Assembly: GCA_020353055.1 (NCBI GenBank) | Contig: CP070686.1 | Location: 776,904-840,903 of the forward strand | DNA: 64,000 bases | Origin: Caldifarciminota bacterium | GTDB taxonomy: Bacteria > Hydrothermota > Tepidihabitantia > SM23-42 | Direction of reading: 5' to 3' | In this document: piece by piece, positions 42,687 through 51,692 of the stretch | Layout: each line of letters opens with the position of its first letter | Numbering within the stretch: position 1 is the stretch's first letter | Translations under genes and position numbers: made by a program | Notes under the pieces: model-generated | What the model saw: only the letters and a program-made list of their open reading frames with translations | What the model was told of the DNA's origin: nothing | Databases searched by the model: none

Positions 42687-43409
42687 TCATTCCGCTTGAG
42701 GTACGAATAACGAGGAGTCCGGAGGCTGATTACTGCCCACGAGAGAGATCATCTCGTACATTGTTGTCCCGTTCTCATACACAGCCCAATTTGGAACCCG
42801 GAGATTCCCGAATTTCTTCATCGGTCCGAACGTGTACCTGTACTGCGTTGTCGCCCACACCAAGGGTTCCCTTCTTGCATTCAGAATAATCCAACCGTGC
42901 AAAACACCGTCCGGTCCGTAGAACTCGAGCCGGCGCGTCCGAGGTATATCTCCCTCACCAAACCGCACTTCATAATAGGGGTCGCCGAGTGCAATACCGC
43001 GTGCAATCCGGTAAATACTGAAAGGAGCCCGTTCCATTGCGTTCTCAAAGGATCTTTCACTGCCGAACGCAAACTCACCATCAGTGATAGACCAGTATTT
43101 GTGTTCGGGACTATAGGCTCGTATTCTATGATGAATCTCACTCCTCTCCTCCACCCACGACCGGGGGCCAGTGAGATCAAGGATCTCATTTTCTATGTAG
43201 GAATCTATTCTGTACCACGGATACCATTCGTGCACGAAGTGCACGCTTTTCAATTGCGCCCACACTTCCATACCACCCATAGTCTCAACCATGGCTTCGG
43301 CTTCAGCAATCGCAAGTGCATCGCCGCGCACACCAATCATCCTATCCTTGGCGACACTGGGTTGCCAGAGAAACAAACCCATGCAAATAAACACCAGAGA
43401 TGATTTCAT
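42687..43409 (-). CDS. Secreted protein of unknown function (LolA-like fold possible)
   Basis: 240 aa with signal peptide (cleavage near SVAKD). The rest is strand-rich: VETMGGMEVWAQLKSVHFVHEW is a start often seen in LolA/LppX-like beta-sheet proteins, followed by repeated short strands and W/Y-rich ends. The fold assignment is a guess. Shine-Dalgarno AAAGGAGGA. It has its own promoter at 43472-43499, divergent from hgcA. Confidence 0.6.
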   Translation of the reverse strand: MKSSLVFICMGLFLWQPSVAKDRMIGVRGDALAIAEAEAMVETMGGMEVWAQLKSVHFVHEWYPWYRIDSYIENEILDLTGPRSWVEERSEIHHRIRAYSPEHKYWSITDGEFAFGSERSFENAMERAPFSIYRIARGIALGDPYYEVRFGEGDIPRTRRLEFYGPDGVLHGWIILNARREPLVWATTQYRYTFGPMKKFGNLRVPNWAVYENGTTMYEMISLVGSNQPPDSSLFVPQAE

Positions 43410-43471
43410 ATATTCCTCCTTTGAGTCAGGCGCATAGGCTAAACTGATTTCTTACATGCCCGTACCGGACA

Positions 43472-43499
43472 ATTCTACTACATCGTGCGGCGAAGTCAA
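43472..43499 (-). promoter_or_regulatory. Promoter of the secreted protein gene, divergent from hgcA
   Basis: Minus strand TTGACT (43499-43494), 16-nt spacer, TAGAAT (43477-43472). Its -35 box lies 27 nt from that of hgcA. Confidence 0.6.
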
Positions 43500-43526
43500 C
43501 ACTACGAGATGCCACATGCTTGATAC

Positions 43527-43554
43527 TTGACGCCCTTCAGCGCCGCACTATAAT
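43527..43554 (+). promoter_or_regulatory. Promoter of hgcAB
   Basis: TTGACG (43527-43532), 16-nt spacer, TATAAT (43549-43554), 24 nt before the hgcA start. No clear operator palindrome was seen. Confidence 0.65.
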
Positions 43555-43578
43555 ACTCCGGAGTTAATCGGAGCTATC

Positions 43579-44541
43579 ATGCCTATGACAGCTACAAGCA
43601 ACATCACATTCGGTGATAAGTTTCAACATTTTCTTGCCCGTGTTGGGCTCAGGCGCAACAGGTTTCGTGTCCAGCCGGGACTCTATGCCCTCGGAAAGCC
43701 CGACAAAGAATCCAATGTATTCGTAACTGCCAACTATGGTCTCAGTTTTAACAAATTACGCGCGGCTCTCGCAGGCACTGACTGCTATATTCTCGTTCTC
43801 GACACAAAAGGAATCAATGTATGGTGCGCCGCCGGCAAGGGAACTTTCGGAACAGAAGAACTCATCCATCGCATCGATGACGTGCGGTTAAAGAAACACA
43901 TAAGTCACAATGTGATTATCCTGCCTCAACTCGGTGCATCAGGCATCGCTGCCCACGAAATAGAGAAGCATACTGGATTCAAAGTCGAATACGGCCCAGT
44001 CAGAGCAGAAGACCTTTCCGCATACCTCCGAACCCGCGAAGCAACAACCGAAATGCGGCGCGTGACTTTTAGCCTGACAGACCGATTGATATTAGTTCCC
44101 GTAGAGTTGTTCCATATGGCCGTACCGACACTAATTCTCATGGCAATACTGTACTTTTTCAGCGGTTCACTTCCGGCTCTTGCCTCGTTGGTGATCATTC
44201 TGGCCGGCCTATTGATATTCCCTGTCATACTTACATGGATTCCTACCCCCAATTTCAGTACCAAGGGTTTCCTACTGGGCGTCGTAGTAGCCGTGCCATT
44301 TTTTCTGTTAGCGCTCTCCAGCGACCCATTAGCTGCCTGGTGGCAGAAACTCGGCTCAGCCATTCCCTACCTCCTCATTACGCCGTCACTCGTTGCGTTC
44401 ATAACCTTGAATTACACAGGTGCGACGCCATTCACTTCGAAAAGCGGAGTTGCGCGTGAAATTTATGCGTATTTTCCGCTGATGTTCTGGATGTTTTGCG
44501 CCGGTGCGATCATCGGGATCATATTCAGGTTCATACACTGA
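43579..44541 (+). CDS. hgcA: HgcA, corrinoid methyltransferase of mercury methylation
   Basis: 320 aa. N-terminal corrinoid-binding domain with the diagnostic cap-helix motif NVWCAAGK (Cys83, the residue that coordinates cobalt of the corrinoid), flanked by YILVLDTKGI and GTFGTEELIHRI. The C-terminal half (about 165-320) has five membrane helices, as in characterised HgcA. Together with HgcB it transfers a methyl group to Hg(II), forming methylmercury; the methyl donor side usually comes from the C1/folate pathway. The length matches the family. The Shine-Dalgarno is weak (CGGAG). HgcB follows after 16 nt. Confidence 0.95.
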   Translation: MPMTATSNITFGDKFQHFLARVGLRRNRFRVQPGLYALGKPDKESNVFVTANYGLSFNKLRAALAGTDCYILVLDTKGINVWCAAGKGTFGTEELIHRIDDVRLKKHISHNVIILPQLGASGIAAHEIEKHTGFKVEYGPVRAEDLSAYLRTREATTEMRRVTFSLTDRLILVPVELFHMAVPTLILMAILYFFSGSLPALASLVIILAGLLIFPVILTWIPTPNFSTKGFLLGVVVAVPFFLLALSSDPLAAWWQKLGSAIPYLLITPSLVAFITLNYTGATPFTSKSGVAREIYAYFPLMFWMFCAGAIIGIIFRFIH

Positions 44542-44557
44542 CCGGGAGCATGATAGT

Positions 44558-44833
44558 ATGCTAAAAAGCAAATATCTTAAAACAAGCCTCAGCTACGATG
44601 CTGAATTATGCACTGGTTGTGGCATGTGCAGCGCCGTCTGCCCGCACGGTGTTTTTTTTCAAAACAATGGTACCGCTCAACTCATCCATCCCTCAGCATG
44701 TATGGAGTGCGGAGCCTGTGCATTGAATTGCCCGGTCAACGCCATCACGGTCGACCCGGGAACCGGGTGCGCCACCGCTCAGATGATCGCTGCCTTGAAA
44801 GGGAAAAAAGAACCCACCTGCGACTGCTGCTGA
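44558..44833 (+). CDS. hgcB: HgcB, dicluster ferredoxin of mercury methylation
   Basis: 91-aa 2[4Fe-4S] ferredoxin. Cluster motifs CTGCGMCSAVCP and CMECGACALNCP; the C-terminal Cys pair (CDCC at the end) is the HgcB hallmark and is thought to bind or deliver Hg. It supplies electrons to the HgcA corrinoid. Start at 44558 chosen because GGGAG lies 8 nt upstream; a longer ORF begins inside hgcA. Ends in TGA, a genuine stop since other codons follow only into repeat DNA. Confidence 0.95.
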   Translation: MLKSKYLKTSLSYDAELCTGCGMCSAVCPHGVFFQNNGTAQLIHPSACMECGACALNCPVNAITVDPGTGCATAQMIAALKGKKEPTCDCC

Positions 44834-44837
44834 AGCA

Positions 44838-45012
44838 ATCGCACAACGCATTACGTCTAACGTCTAACACTGTCATTGCGAGGCTGGCGTGGCCAGTCGC
44901 GGCAATCTCAGACTTCTTGACGCGCTCCGTTCGCCAGAAGAGTGAATCAAACGATAATAACGCCACAAACGGGCCTAACGAAATTAGCCGGAATAGCGTA
45001 ATTAACGTCTTG
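44838..45012 (+). repeat. Composite intergenic element, copy 2
   Basis: ACGCATTACGTCTAACG tract (44850-44870), palindromic module starting GTCATTGCGAGG and containing GCGGCAATCTCAG (44871-44911) then GACGCGCTCCGTTCGCC, and AACG 9-mers from 44950: AACGATAAT, AACGCCACA, AACGGGCCT, AACGAAATT, AGCCGGAAT, AGCGTAATT, AACGTCTTG. Same part order and strand as copies at 88 and 60185. Confidence 0.7.
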
Positions 45013-45026
45013 AAATATCCATTGAA

Positions 45027-45054
45027 TTGACAAACCGTAAATATCGATTATAGT
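45027..45054 (+). promoter_or_regulatory. Promoter of the Tat nitroreductase-like gene
   Basis: TTGACA (45027-45032), 16-nt spacer, TATAGT (45049-45054), with the Shine-Dalgarno TGGAGG about 4 nt later. Confidence 0.65.
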
Positions 45055-45068
45055 AGTCTGGAGGCATT

Positions 45069-46583
45069 ATGAACCGAAGAGAATTCATAAAGATCTTGCT
45101 GGGGGGAGGGGCTAGTGTCTTGTTGAATCGCCCATATGCTCAACACCTGACTTCGCTACTCCCGCGAACAATAACCTTACCTCCGATGCAGATAAACACC
45201 TTCTCATCTGAGATAATCATGAACAGCCGCAGATCATATCACGGCGGCTACAGCGGCACTTTATCTGAACAGATACTGGCAAATGCCCTATGGGCAGCTT
45301 CCAGAGCACCACTTATCGCTCCAAATCGCACGATCTATGTTGCGCTACCCGACAGTGTTTATCAATATGATCCAGCATTACACGATCTGATACCACATCT
45401 CTCTGGTAATCACCTCTCGGAATCGAACCTTGCCTTTGAGATCGGTGTTGCCGGTGACTTGGCCGAAGATGCCGGCACAGCCCTGCACTACGCTCACCTT
45501 GCTGCAAACTCCTTCTGGACTACCACGACCAGCCAACCATCCTGTTGTCCAAAAGAAAGTGCCCGCAACAATGCAAACAACACCTGGAATCCAGGCCAGA
45601 GCATTCACATCGCTAATTGTTACGGATTGATGGGTACGGTTAGCGGTGTCACATCAAACTGTGTCGCCATTTCATCAAATAGCAGCCTGCCGAACCCCTT
45701 AACCGATGGCCCCGTCCTCTTAGAAAATGCTCTTGCCGATCTCAAATATGGTGACGAGTTCATGAGCACTGAGTTAAGTCTCGAGCAGCTCTCTCAAATA
45801 GCCTGGGCATCTTATGGCAATACACCACACATGACATTGAATAATCGCGGCGGACTCACCGCTGCTTCAGCCGTCGCAAACTACTACCTGACCGGTCGCA
45901 TTTACATAGTCCGCTCTGAAGGTGTTGAAAGGTATCATATCCGTTTGCCTTCCGGACAATCCTCAACGAGAGATCATCGTATCGAACGTGTAACCGATGG
46001 AGACCGAAGACCGCAACTGCGCTCGGCAGTTCCGCGCATCCCGCAGAGCGCTCCCAATTATTATGTCTACTGTGCGGCAACGGCAGATCGCTGGCAACTG
46101 ATCGAAGCCGGCTATTGCGTGGCTGGCGCGTTGCTTCAGGCAACTTCAATGGACCTGCAGGGGTATTTCACAGGGCATTTCGATCCGGCAGAACGAACTG
46201 CGATCATCAATGCCCTTGGTATACCTGCAACCGATCTACCGCTCGTCATTTTCTCGACCGGGCAGGAATCTGTTGGAGTAGGGGAACATGAACATAAATC
46301 ATTGCAATCGCTGCATGCTTACCCGAATCCGTTCTCTGATAGAACAAAGATATGCTACACTATCACTTCACCAGCATACGTAGGTCTGACAGTATACGAT
46401 CAATCCGGCAGAAAGATAAAGGATTTGGTCAACACTACGCGAGCAACCGGCAACCATTCAGTCATCTGGAACGGCATTGACCAACACGGCAGACGGATTC
46501 CCGAAGGCAATTACTACGCCATAATAAAAATCGCCTCGCAAGAATACAGGTTGAAAATTATTAAGATCAAGCAGTCTAATTAG
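45069..46583 (+). CDS. Tat-exported nitroreductase-like (SagB-type) protein with T9SS sorting domain
   Basis: 504 aa. The N-terminus MNRREFIKILLGGGASVLL is a twin-arginine signal. A nitroreductase/SagB-like core follows (about 40-400): SYHGGYSGTLSEQILANALWAASRAP, LSLEQLSQIAWASYGNTPH, and EAGYCVAGALLQATSMDLQGYF; the usual FMN-binding Arg/Ser pattern is only partly visible. The C-terminal ~85 residues are a T9SS sorting domain (AYPNPFSD, QSGRKIKDL, GNYYAIIK). Tat export would allow folding with flavin before T9SS transport; this pairing is unusual. Shine-Dalgarno TGGAGG. Next to but separate from hgcAB. Confidence 0.72.
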   Translation: MNRREFIKILLGGGASVLLNRPYAQHLTSLLPRTITLPPMQINTFSSEIIMNSRRSYHGGYSGTLSEQILANALWAASRAPLIAPNRTIYVALPDSVYQYDPALHDLIPHLSGNHLSESNLAFEIGVAGDLAEDAGTALHYAHLAANSFWTTTTSQPSCCPKESARNNANNTWNPGQSIHIANCYGLMGTVSGVTSNCVAISSNSSLPNPLTDGPVLLENALADLKYGDEFMSTELSLEQLSQIAWASYGNTPHMTLNNRGGLTAASAVANYYLTGRIYIVRSEGVERYHIRLPSGQSSTRDHRIERVTDGDRRPQLRSAVPRIPQSAPNYYVYCAATADRWQLIEAGYCVAGALLQATSMDLQGYFTGHFDPAERTAIINALGIPATDLPLVIFSTGQESVGVGEHEHKSLQSLHAYPNPFSDRTKICYTITSPAYVGLTVYDQSGRKIKDLVNTTRATGNHSVIWNGIDQHGRRIPEGNYYAIIKIASQEYRLKIIKIKQSN

Positions 46584-46791
46584 CTCAAAACCGGAACGCG
46601 CGAAGTATTACGCTATACGCTGAACGTCAACGCAATAGGTATTGCGCTCAACCCGTGTCCTTCGCTACACATGTTCGAAAACCTCGCGCCCTCCGTGATA
46701 GAACTTTCAACGCGATACTCTCCTTTGTGTTTTGGACCTCCGAAGAAATTACTAGGGGCATCTTTGCAGGACAAGATGCCCCTGTTTTTGA
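46584..46791. terminator. Convergent gap with terminator hairpin 46754-46783
   Basis: AGGGGCATCTT and AAGATGCCCCT form an 11-bp stem around TGCAGGAC; the + strand has a GTTTTTG tail. It can serve the plus-strand Tat gene and, more weakly, the minus-strand propeller gene. The gap also holds a palindrome CGCAATAGGTATTGCG at 46631-46646, related to the ATTGCG repeats. Confidence 0.55.
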
Positions 46792-49008
46792 CTACCTTGT
46801 TACGACGAGCTTCAGAAAGTGCGTCGTCGCTCCAACCGTCAGCCTGCAAAAATAAACGCCTGCGGCAACCCGCACACCGTAAGAATCAACACCACACCAG
46901 TCCTGCCGATACGTACCGGCAGCCTGTCGTGTGTTAACCAACTCTTGAAGGAACCTGCCCTGTGCATCATAGATCGAAACTATGACCCGGCTATCGGTTG
47001 GTAGTTGATAAGTAATCGTAGCGCTGTTCCGCATCGGGTTCGGTTCTGCGCGCAGTTCATGTGTCACGTGATGATCCATCAACTCCTCAATGCCGGTGCT
47101 GATATCCCAGCGGTACATACCCCCGATATCAGTACCGCAGAAAAGATAACACTCCGGGAAAATACCTAACGAGGTAACATTGAGATCCTCGAGACCATCG
47201 CTCATTGCTATCCAAGTAGTACCTGCATCCATGCTCATGTAGACACCACCTTCGGTGCCCGCATAGAGGAAATCATGATTTTGCGGGTCAATTAGAACTG
47301 CATTCACCCCGACCAAACCTATGTTTGTCCAGTCATCACCCTGGTTGGTCGACCTGAACACACCATTTGCACCACCTGCATAAACAATGTTTGGATCACT
47401 GACGTCAGCCACCACTGCATACGTATATCCTGAGATCCCGGTGGTGACTTGTTCCCACGAATTGCCGCCATCCAAAGTTCTGTGAAAACTCGGATAGCCA
47501 GCTGCATATACGATATCAGAATTTGTCGGATCGATCGCAAGCCCCTCGCATGAACCGATTGACATCGTGAGATCATATCTAATCCACGTAATACCAGCGT
47601 CAGTAGACTTGGAAACACTCTTGCGGTAGGTATTATCAAAGTATCTCCCACCGCTCCAGTAGGTTGCAGTGTCAGTTGGATCTATGGCAAAAGCACCGCC
47701 GTCAAGAAAAAATGAATCAATGCATGTCCAGACGGACCCGCCGTCTGTGCTCCTGTAGAGCTCGGCATTACCTCAACCCATACCCTCGAGGCCGAGTATG
47801 ACCTGGGGGTTCAGCGGATTGATTGCGAATTCACAAATATTACCACAAGTCACTGGTGTTGGTAGTTTTTCCCATGATGTCCCGTGATCGGTCGTCATGA
47901 AGACGCCCACCTCCTCGCACGAGGTATAGAGCAGTGGTGTCGATATGGGCGACATGGCAAAATTGTAAATCGATGCCAGATTCAAATCATTGTTAGATTC
48001 AAACCAGGTGATACCGGAATCCTCCGTCTTGAAAAAACCAACCGGATTGCCTGCGTAAGCGATAGAAGGATCGAACGAACATATCGCAACCCCGCGCCAA
48101 TCATAGCCTTCAAGCCCAGTGCCACAGTCTGTCCAGGTTTCCCCGGCATCCGTGCTCTTGTATATTGAATTATACGAACCACAATAAACGAGGTCTGCAT
48201 TGAGAGGAGTTGTGACCATGGTATAATTAGAGGCCGCATAATGCTGATTAATCCACGTGGCTCCGCCATCTGTCGATCGATATATGCCGGTCGAACCGCC
48301 CAGGTAGACAATGTCGGGATTGGCAGGGTGAACACCAACCGCGTAGAGATAGAAACCCGTCGGAAGATTCGAAGTGATGTCCTCGAATGTCGCACCTCCA
48401 TCAGTCGATTTGTACACTAACGGGATGATATCAACATCAATCGTATAGCCACACGCGTATATAATATCCGGATTCGAATATGCGATGGCTACACCTCGAC
48501 CGTAGCTGTATGTAGCTCCGTCATAAAGGACGGTACTGGTCCAGTCGACACCTCCGTTCGTGCTCTTATGTACCGACATGTCGGACGACCCACTCTCAAA
48601 TTTCGTTCCCACACCAAAGACCACATCGGTCATCGTCGGGTGAACCGTAATGCCCCAGAAATAGCAGTCTATCAGGTGAGTATACGCCCAGTTCACTCCG
48701 CCATCAGATGAATGATGCACGTAATTACCTCCTGCAGCATACAGTCTGTTTGCGTCGATCGCGTCGACTACCATCTGTTGAACGTACCCCTCGCTCAGTG
48801 ACCCTATCGTTGACCATGAAGCACCACCGTCTGTTGACTGGGCTATTTTCGTGGGAGTTGAGTAGGACATCACCCATACGACATTACTGTCTGTCGGTGA
48901 AGCAACGACAGACCAGAGATACCCGCCATATGGCCCTATTGATTCCCACTCACCAAAAGTCAATGTGCACATGCACACAACACATACTAACACAGTAAGT
49001 AAGCGCAT
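46792..49008 (-). CDS. Secreted propeller protein with in-frame UGA at codon 412 and T9SS domain (paralogue 1)
   Basis: Read through TGA at 47775-47773, this is a 738-residue protein. Signal peptide (RLLTVLVCVVCMC), then YCF48/sortilin/BNR-like blades, each with a K-S-T-D-G-G-x-x-W Asp-box (about ten), then a T9SS domain (AEPNPMRNS, DAQGRFLQEL, GVYFCRLTVG). Before and after the UGA the frame is open, and the product aligns end to end with paralogue 2 at about two thirds identity, including the UGA at the same codon. The UGA sits in an inter-strand loop, GGT TGA GGT (Gly-UGA-Gly). A perfect hairpin follows 25 nt later (47747-47729). The alternative of two separate genes is unlikely: there is no start signal or Shine-Dalgarno after the UGA and blade structure continues. 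Start at 49008 follows AGGGAGG. Confidence 0.78.
47729..47775 (-). promoter_or_regulatory. In-frame UGA with SECIS-like hairpin, paralogue 1
   Basis: UGA (47775-47773); after 25 nt, CAGACGG (47747-47741) pairs perfectly with CCGTCTG (47735-47729) around CGGGT. The loop starts 33 nt after the UGA and has G at position 2; GGTC is at the apex if the last pair opens. The same bases encode an Asp-box, so coding constraint contributes. Confidence 0.45.
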
Positions 49009-49192
49009 AAATCCTCCCTTCTGCACTTGGTGCTTGTTTGTCAACCCTCCGTCCCCATCATATCAGCGCCAAGTACACGACCCAAATATATATACATTGG
49101 CTCCTATGCCTTCTACTTTACCGTCAGATCTTATTAACATCTAAAACTACTACGGCCTATATTGTACGGAATATTCCGGCTCTTGAAAAGAA

Positions 49193-49221
49193 GGGGGGTC
49201 TCTGTAGGATGAGACACCCCC
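49193..49221 (-). terminator. Terminator of paralogue 2
   Basis: GGGGG-TCTC and GAGA-(CA)-CCCCC pair around TGTAGGAT; on the minus strand a TTCTTTTC tail follows. It lies just after the paralogue 2 stop. Confidence 0.6.
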
Positions 49222-49229
49222 ATTACTGA

Positions 49230-51449
49230 CTATCGCGTTACGACGAATTTCAGAAAGTTTGTGGCCGCTCCAACCGTCAGCCTGCAAAAATAGACCCCCG
49301 CGGCAACCGGTAACCCGTATGTATCAGTACAATTCCAGTTCTGCTGGTATGCCCCAGCCGCCAGTTGAGTATTAACCAACTCATCGATTAACCTGCCCTG
49401 CACATCATATATCGAAAGTCTAACCTGGTTATCCTCTGACAGATAGTATGCAATTGATGTGTTGTTCCGCATCGGATTCGGAGTTGCACGTAGCACGTTT
49501 GTCGTATGATAACCAGCCAACTCTTCCATACCGGTGTAGATGTCCCAGCGATACATCCCTCCAACATCAGCGCCACAGAACAAATAAGTACCCGGGAAAA
49601 TACCCAATGAGTTTATGTTAAGATCTTCAAGCCCATCGTTCATTACATCCCAGCTGGTACCTCCATCAGTGCTCGCATAGACACCATTCGCTGTCCCAGC
49701 GTAAACGACATCATGGTTACCAGGATCGATCGATATGGCATTCACCTCATTCAGGCCGGTGTTTGTCCAGTTATTGCCGCTGTCGATCGACTTGAACAAG
49801 CCGTTCGTGCCTCCTGTATACACAACGCTTGGGTCGCTGTGGTCAATGACCACGGCATACGTGTTGCCAGAAATGCTACCGCCAATTTCATTCCATGAAT
49901 TTCCACCATCGGTTGTTTTATGAAAACCTGGATATCCAGCTGCATAGACGATATCAGAATCGGTTGGGTCGACCGCAATGCCTTCACAGGCTCCGGTAGC
50001 CGATGTAAGGTCATACCGGATCCAGTTCGTACCGGCATTGGTTGATTTGGCTACACTTTTGCAGTAAACGGAACCGTCGTAATGATTTCCACCACTCCAG
50101 TATGTTGCCGTATCATTAGGATCAATGACTAAGGCACCACCGTCAAGGAAATATGAATCAATGCATGTCCAGACGGACCCGCCGTCTGTGCTCGTATAGA
50201 GCTCGGCGTTGCCTCAACCAGTCCCCTCAAGCCCGAGTACGACACTCGGGTTCTCAGGATTAACGGCGAATGCACAAATGTTACCGCAAGTCAATGGGGT
50301 AGGGAGTCTATTCCAATCATCACCGTGATTTGTCGACCTATAAATACCAAATTCCTCGCATGACGTGTAAAGCAAGGGTGACAATGTCGGCGCAACGGTA
50401 AAACCACAAATTGAAGCCAGTTTTATGTTGTGATTACTTTCAACCCAGTTGACGCCGCAATCCGTCGTTTTGAAGAAACCAAGTCTGCTACCAGCATACA
50501 CGTTTGAGGGATTGAATGAATTGACGGCGATACCGCGCCAAGTGTAACCTTCAAGACCTGTGCCTGAGTCAATCCAAGTTGCCCCTGCATCAGTACTTTT
50601 ATATACCGAGTAATAAGCGCCGCAAAAGACAAGATCTGCACTCGCCGGGGTCGTGCATATGTTATAGTTGGAGGTTGAATTATATTCGTAAATCCAGTTC
50701 GAACCACCGTCGGTTGATCGGTATAAACCGTTACTAGCCCCTAAATAGACGATGTTCGGATCGGTCGGATGGACTCCGATAGTATAGAAATACGACCCAG
50801 CCGGAGTGTTTGCTGACATGTCGACAAATGTAGCTCCGCCGTCAGTTGATTTGAATACAAGGGGTACAACGGCAGTTTCATAGCCATAGCCACAAACATA
50901 AATAATATCAGGATTGGAGTACGATACGGCGATGTCCCGGGCATAACTGTGACCAGTTCCTGCGTATAGGACTGAAGTATTCCAGTTTTGACCGCCATTC
51001 GTGCTTCTGTGTACCGCCATGTTATACAATGAATTTTCATATTTCATACCTGAACCAAAGACGGTACCGCTCGTTGTTGGATGTACAGCCATGCTGTAGA
51101 AGTAACAATTTGGAACGTATGAATAAGACCACGTGAAACCACCATCAGTTGAACGATGGACGTAATTACCTCCTGCCGCATACAGTCTGTTCGCGTCGAC
51201 GGCATCTACCGCCATATCCTGGCCATAGCCCATAGTCAACGCGCCGATTATTTCCCAGGAATCTCCTCCATTCGTTGAGCGAGCGATCTTCGCCGGACTT
51301 GTGTAGGACATAACCCAGACGACACTACTGTCAGCAGGTGACGCGACAACTGAGTAGAGATATCCACCGTAAGGACCAATTGCCTCCCACTCAGCATGGA
51401 TGAAAGTACATGTGCATACAATGCATAACAACACAGTTCGTATGTGCAT
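49230..51449 (-). CDS. Secreted propeller protein with in-frame UGA at codon 412 and T9SS domain (paralogue 2)
   Basis: Read through TGA at 50216-50214, this is 739 residues, one residue different in length from paralogue 1. Signal peptide (TVLLCIVCTCTFIHAE), YCF48/BNR-like blades with repeated S-T-D-G-G-x-x-W boxes, and a T9SS domain (ATPNPMRNN, DVQGRLIDEL, GVYFCRLTVG). The UGA is at codon 412 in Gly-UGA-Gly (GGT TGA GGC), exactly matching the paralogue. Many synonymous and amino-acid differences separate the two genes, yet both keep the UGA and an intact downstream frame of over 320 codons, so the downstream part is under selection and presumably translated. Shine-Dalgarno AGGGAGG. Own promoter 51579-51606. 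Confidence 0.78.
50170..50216 (-). promoter_or_regulatory. In-frame UGA with SECIS-like hairpin, paralogue 2
   Basis: UGA (50216-50214); 25 nt later the same CAGACGG/CCGTCTG stem and CGGGT loop (50188-50170). The 41-nt block 50153-50193 is identical to 47712-47752 in paralogue 1, although flanking sequence differs at many synonymous sites. Confidence 0.45.
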
Positions 51450-51578
51450 AATTCCTCCCTTTTGTACCCGATGCCTGCTGTTTGCTCCTCCACCCCCTCT
51501 TATACAGCAGCAAACATCACAGTAATCTGCTACACATGCTCCTATGCTATCACACCCCCGGGGAATTTTGTCTCACAA

Positions 51579-51606
51579 ATTGTATCTAGTTGCCAGTCTA
51601 TGTCAA
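51579..51606 (-). promoter_or_regulatory. Promoter of paralogue 2
   Basis: Minus strand TTGACA (51606-51601), 16-nt spacer, TACAAT (51584-51579), giving a leader of about 125 nt. Confidence 0.6.
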
Positions 51607-51692
51607 TACGAGACTGCGCGATGTTCAATAAACGTATGTGCAGCAATGACTCAAACGCAACTCCACAACAATACACCCCCGGCCGTGAACAC

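Noticed and set aside
46792-49008. Two separate genes instead of one UGA-containing gene (and likewise 49230-51449)
   Set aside because: No Shine-Dalgarno, promoter or signal peptide follows the UGA; the blade repeats continue across it, and the paralog repeats the same arrangement.
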